A DNA stretch of 64,000 nt from Lachnospiraceae bacterium G41. GTDB lineage: Bacteria; Bacillota; Clostridia; Lachnospirales; Lachnospiraceae. The stretch covers positions 94,758-158,757 of the forward strand of contig FNEU01000007.1 of assembly GCA_900100245.1 (NCBI GenBank). Reading direction: 5' to 3'. Positions 60,810 through 64,000 of this stretch are shown one piece after another. Each line of letters begins with the position of its first letter. Position 1 is the stretch's first letter. The notes under the pieces were generated by a model. The model worked only from the letters and a program-made list of their open reading frames with translations. It was not told the DNA's origin and ran no database searches. Both the position numbers and the translations under genes were made by a program.

Positions 60810-62129
60810 ATGAAGTATGATTTTGAACACTATCTGCAAGCAGGTCACGGACGTGCGTATGTGATTGCCAAAGCTGATCCGGAACGCTACCGCGACAGGA
60901 TCATGGCTGCCTGCAGGAAAGATTATTCTTTCGATATGCAAAGCGAAGGATCGCGCGCTTTTCTGACTTATGATCTTATCTCACTATATGAAGATCCCAC
61001 ACCGTTTATCGAAGCCATTAAGGAAAGTTATAAAGACCCTGTTGCAGATAAGGATTGGAAGCAGATATGTTATCTGACGGATCTTCTCTTATTTTTCGAG
61101 CAAAGAAAAACTGTTATCAAAAAGTTTAAGCAGCTCGAAAAGCATTTGTATTCAGACAAACCGCTGTGCGATATGATCCCGTTTTGTCAGTCATTTGAAT
61201 ATGTTGCCATTAAACTCATAGAGGACAGCAGCATAAAAGTTATCTGGAATGTTGCAAATGATATCGGCAAGTGGTTCCTATCAAGGACGGAAGATCCCCA
61301 GCGCCTGGCTTCACAGTTTCTATGGTTTGACGGTAATCTTGAAGACGAGCTCGGTGAAGGCAGTTTCGATGAACTGCTCAAGTACAACAGTGATTCTGAC
61401 GGTGTCAAAGAATATGTAAGGATCATGTCTCTCCCGCCTGAATTTGGACGGAAAGACAGGGTCCAACATGCAACATCGGAAATCGTGATGTCCTGGATGA
61501 GAAAAGAGCCGAAGATAGAGCGCTCGGAGATGAGGGCCCGAGGCTTAATGACCATGAGCAGAACGGAAGCCTTAAAGCTTGCGGAACAGTTCATAATTGA
61601 AACTGATACGGATATAAAGGCAAGTATTGCCTCTGTATTTACTTCCGGAAAATACCGCTGGCCTCTTGACGCAGGTTTACTCATCGAGTGTGCTGCATCA
61701 GACAATCCGAGATTGGCCGAAGAGGTAAGATCAGCTCTCTCGCTCCTAAAAGACGAGCGTTTGCACGATTACGCGATTTCTATCCTGGAGAAAGGTTTTG
61801 ATTCCACAGCTGTCAGTATCCTGATAAACAACATCAGGAAAAGCGATGAATCATTTATCTTGAGTCTTCTGGAAGAACTTCCGGTAACTGAAGAGAATGA
61901 GGAAGATTGGCACGGGATTGCTTCTGACATCGGCGTTAACGGGGACAATCCCGAGTTGCCCGAATCGTTGCTTACTTGGGCTTATGAATCCACATTGTGT
62001 TCATGGTGCCGTAAGAATATCGTGGAGAAATTGATTAAAAGAGGCATGCTGACTGCTGAAATTAAAGAAGAACTTCGTTGGGATGCTAATCTGGATATAA
62101 GCAAAATGATTGATGAAGATTGGGAATAG
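60810..62129 (+). CDS. HEAT-repeat-like protein of the immunity array
   Basis: 439 residues, rich in Leu, Glu and paired helices, without membrane segments. Repeating helical blocks such as ERSEMRARGLMTMSRTEALK, ADIKASIASVF-like and DNPRLAEEVRSALSLLKDE look like HEAT or ARM units, commonly used by immunity proteins to block toxins. The start of the protein is MKYDFEHYLQAGHGRAYVIA. The ribosome-binding site is weak. Function is inferred only from the surrounding small immunity genes. Confidence 0.55.
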   Translation: MKYDFEHYLQAGHGRAYVIAKADPERYRDRIMAACRKDYSFDMQSEGSRAFLTYDLISLYEDPTPFIEAIKESYKDPVADKDWKQICYLTDLLLFFEQRKTVIKKFKQLEKHLYSDKPLCDMIPFCQSFEYVAIKLIEDSSIKVIWNVANDIGKWFLSRTEDPQRLASQFLWFDGNLEDELGEGSFDELLKYNSDSDGVKEYVRIMSLPPEFGRKDRVQHATSEIVMSWMRKEPKIERSEMRARGLMTMSRTEALKLAEQFIIETDTDIKASIASVFTSGKYRWPLDAGLLIECAASDNPRLAEEVRSALSLLKDERLHDYAISILEKGFDSTAVSILINNIRKSDESFILSLLEELPVTEENEEDWHGIASDIGVNGDNPELPESLLTWAYESTLCSWCRKNIVEKLIKRGMLTAEIKEELRWDANLDISKMIDEDWE

Positions 62130-62198
62130 TTATTAGACAGATTAACTTTCAGTTTTATAGACGATGACAAATCGGGATTTGCAGAGGATTTCTGTCTT

Positions 62199-62430
62199 TA
62201 CGGGTGTAACGAAGAAAATGATAAAACACCCGTAAAATTCAGAAATCAAACATAGGAAATTACGGGTATGATGCAGAAAATGATAATACACCCGTAAAAT
62301 TCGAGAATAAAGCATGGAAAACTACGGGTGTTAGGGGAAAAACAGCAGTACACCCGTAAAATTCAGGAATCAAACATGGAATACTACGGGTGTTAGGCAA
62401 AAATCAACAATACACCCGTAAATTACAAAT
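62199..62430. repeat. Four-copy 62-bp tandem hairpin repeat
   Basis: Copies begin at 62199, 62261, 62323 and 62385, an exact 62-bp period; the last copy is partial. Each holds TACGGGTGT and ACACCCGTA about 20 bases apart (one arm altered in copy 2), followed in the first three copies by an AAAATTC-AATCAAACATGGAAA-like stretch. The unpaired middle parts vary between copies. The array fills most of the gap between the HEAT-like gene and the reductase gene (62130-62496), which has no gene. It is not a CRISPR: the variable parts are short and part of a hairpin. Confidence 0.85.
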
Positions 62431-62496
62431 TCAAGTTTGTACATATAAAAACACTTTTGTAAAAAGGGAGAAATAAAAAAGAGAGGCGGAGGAGAC

Positions 62497-63639
62497 ATGG
62501 AGAATGTTTTTGGTGAAAACACGAAGAAACTTGGTTTCGGAATGATGAGACTTCCTGAACTTGCTTCATCCGGAAAGTTTGGAAACATTGATATCGAGCT
62601 TACCAAGAAGATGGTGGATTACTTTATATCCGAAGGCTTTACTTACTTTGATACTGCCTGGATGTATTGTGGGTTCAAGAGTGAGGATGCTGCCGGTGAA
62701 GCACTGGTAAGCAGACATAACAGAAACGAATTTACACTGGCCACCAAGCTTCACTCAGGATTCTTTAACAGTGAGGAAGAAAGAGAGAAAGTATTTAATA
62801 CCCAGCTTGAGAAAACAAGGGTGGATTATTTTGACTACTACCTTCTTCATGACCTCGGAGAGGACCATTATAAGAAGTATCAGAAATTTGGATGCTTTGA
62901 ATGGCTGGCTGACAAGAAGAAAGCAGGATATGTTAGACATATGGGCTTTTCATATCATGACAGGGCAGACCTTTTGGACAGGATACTTACAGATCATCCT
63001 GAAGTGGAATTTGTTCAGCTCCAGATCAATTACCTTGACTGGGAGAGTGAGGTAATACAGTCAAGAAAATGTTATGAAGTGTGCGAAAAACACGGTAAGC
63101 CGGTGATCGTTATGGAGCCTGTCAAAGGCGGAACACTGTCTAACGTAGTGCCGGAGGTTGAAAAGTTGTTTAAGGATCATGCGCCTGATATGTCGATTGC
63201 ATCATGGGCCATCAGATTTGCAGCGAGTCAGCCGAATGTAAAGATGGTCCTTTCCGGTATGGGAAACATGGATATGCTGACAGATAATACAGGGTATATG
63301 AAGGATTTTATTCCGTTGAACGCTGAAGAGATGGACATCATAAAGAAAGTAACGGATTTGATAAATTCAAGCATAGCTATACCTTGTACAGGGTGTGCAT
63401 ACTGCGTGGACGGATGCCCTAAAAATATACCGATACCAAAGTATTTTTCTGTTTATAATGCTGAGATGCAGGAATATAAAGGTAAACCATTTACTCCTCA
63501 GGGCGAATACTATGACAGACTTACTCAGGTATATGGCAAGCCGGATGACTGCATAGGATGTGGAAAGTGCGAGAGAATCTGTCCTCAGCATCTGCCGATA
63601 AGAAACAATCTTAAACTGGTAGCTTCGCAATTTGAGTGA
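62497..63639 (+). CDS. Aldo/keto reductase with C-terminal 4Fe-4S domain
   Basis: 380 residues. The AKR barrel has the active-site Asp-Tyr in YFDTAWMY, Lys in TLATKLH and His in YYLLHDLG. After residue 285 comes a ferredoxin-like tail with CTGCAYCVDGCPKNIPIP and CIGCGKCERICPQHLPI, for two iron-sulfur clusters. Such two-domain reductases are common in anaerobic Firmicutes; substrate unknown. GGCGGAGGAG precedes the ATG. Confidence 0.9.
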   Translation: MENVFGENTKKLGFGMMRLPELASSGKFGNIDIELTKKMVDYFISEGFTYFDTAWMYCGFKSEDAAGEALVSRHNRNEFTLATKLHSGFFNSEEEREKVFNTQLEKTRVDYFDYYLLHDLGEDHYKKYQKFGCFEWLADKKKAGYVRHMGFSYHDRADLLDRILTDHPEVEFVQLQINYLDWESEVIQSRKCYEVCEKHGKPVIVMEPVKGGTLSNVVPEVEKLFKDHAPDMSIASWAIRFAASQPNVKMVLSGMGNMDMLTDNTGYMKDFIPLNAEEMDIIKKVTDLINSSIAIPCTGCAYCVDGCPKNIPIPKYFSVYNAEMQEYKGKPFTPQGEYYDRLTQVYGKPDDCIGCGKCERICPQHLPIRNNLKLVASQFE

Positions 63640-63734
63640 TATTACAAATGTAATCACCGGTTAATCAATAGAACGATAAATCGCAATTTTTCTAAATAGA
63701 TTTTCTTATAGGATAATAGGCTAAAGGAAAAACA

Positions 63735-64000
63735 ATGAAGGACTGGAATGAAGTAAAAAAAGATAAAGAACTGCTCAGAAAAGTTGAGGACCTTGTCAAC
63801 GAGGCGGGGGATTATTATGATGACCTACCAGAAGATATTTGCAATAAGCTTAATGAGTTGACAGGCAATAACTGGGAACCGATATCATATGGAGAGCGGT
63901 GTTCTGAGTGGTGGGAATCTCCCTGGAGCTTGGAACAGGTAGTTTATGCACTCTTCCATGATGGAGAGTTCCCGGATAAGAATAAAACAGAATTGTACTG
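63735..64000 (+). CDS. Partial gene, small immunity-like protein, cut by window end
   Basis: The ATG at 63735 follows AAAGGAAAAAC. The visible 88 codons encode an acidic protein, MKDWNEVKKDKELLRKVEDL onwards, with SEWWESPWSLEQVVYALFHD near the end; no stop is reached. The flanking non-coding sequence shares an AGAACGATAAATC word with that before the HEAT-like gene, so it probably belongs to the same array. Family not recognised. Confidence 0.55.
   Translation, partial: MKDWNEVKKDKELLRKVEDLVNEAGDYYDDLPEDICNKLNELTGNNWEPISYGERCSEWWESPWSLEQVVYALFHDGEFPDKNKTELY

Noticed and set aside
62199..62430. Possible CRISPR array because of regular spacing
   Set aside because: The variable parts are only about 20 bases, lie inside an inverted repeat, and share sequence between copies; no cas genes are present.

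Overview
The window looks like a chromosomal segment of a low-GC Gram-positive anaerobe, most likely a Lachnospiraceae of the Butyrivibrio/Pseudobutyrivibrio kind. This rests on strong AGGAGG ribosome-binding sites, lipoboxes, a class B sortase locus, a tryptophan T-box and xylan-type glycosidases (GH43, GH115). The assignment is inference from gene content; no rRNA or tRNA gene is present.

Layout. 1-3.6 kb: a MacB/FtsX-type ABC pair whose permease carries a long charged helical insert. 3.6-10.5 kb: two GT4 glycosyltransferases resembling the diacylglycerol glycosyltransferases that make glycolipid anchors, two ABC-2 permeases without an ATPase, and an LtaS-like phosphoglycerol transferase, plausibly one envelope-polymer locus. 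10.7-17.8 kb: GH43 beta-xylosidase, patatin lipase, an AraC regulator with three matching candidate operator boxes, a lipoprotein and an ABC exporter. 17.9-22.0 kb: two GNAT acetyltransferases and a three-gene ABC-2 exporter. 22.2-23.2 kb: vapBC and a small tautomerase. 23.2-28.4 kb: a BceRS-like two-component system with a BceAB-like transporter and a candidate response-regulator site in front of the transporter.

28.5-33.8 kb: a DNA glycosylase, a Nudix hydrolase, two tandem paralogous lipoproteins with what looks like a catalytically dead transglutaminase core, a zinc-ribbon membrane protein and a PlsY homologue. 33.9-39.1 kb: a thioester/Cna-B surface protein followed by an unusually long class B sortase. 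39.1-42.6 kb: a Phd/RelE toxin-antitoxin pair, GNAT, DUF4261, phosphatase and CPBP protease genes. 42.6-44.9 kb: an Lsa-like ABC-F gene behind a leader with terminator and antiterminator, then a DUF1062 gene behind a nine-residue leader peptide. 45.0-52.4 kb: ybaK, then a T-box-controlled trpEGDC-trpFB-trpA operon in which trpF and trpB are fused in frame. 52.4-55.4 kb: a GH115 alpha-glucuronidase. 55.5-58.6 kb: a second two-component system without a transporter, and a P-loop kinase/GNAT fusion gene behind another leader peptide with an Arg-Leu-Arg motif. 58.7 kb to the end: a membrane zincin, a small array of immunity-type genes (Imm42-like, broken CbrC, HEAT-like), a perfectly periodic 62-bp hairpin repeat, a ferredoxin-type aldo/keto reductase and a gene cut by the window edge.

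The most interesting themes are three leader-peptide attenuators of the type that senses ribosome-targeting antibiotics, controlling an ABC-F, a DUF1062 protein and a two-domain kinase/acetyltransferase; the AraC box regulon with identical box-to-promoter geometry; and the 62-bp repeat array beside the immunity genes. All family assignments were made by reading motifs; no database search was run.
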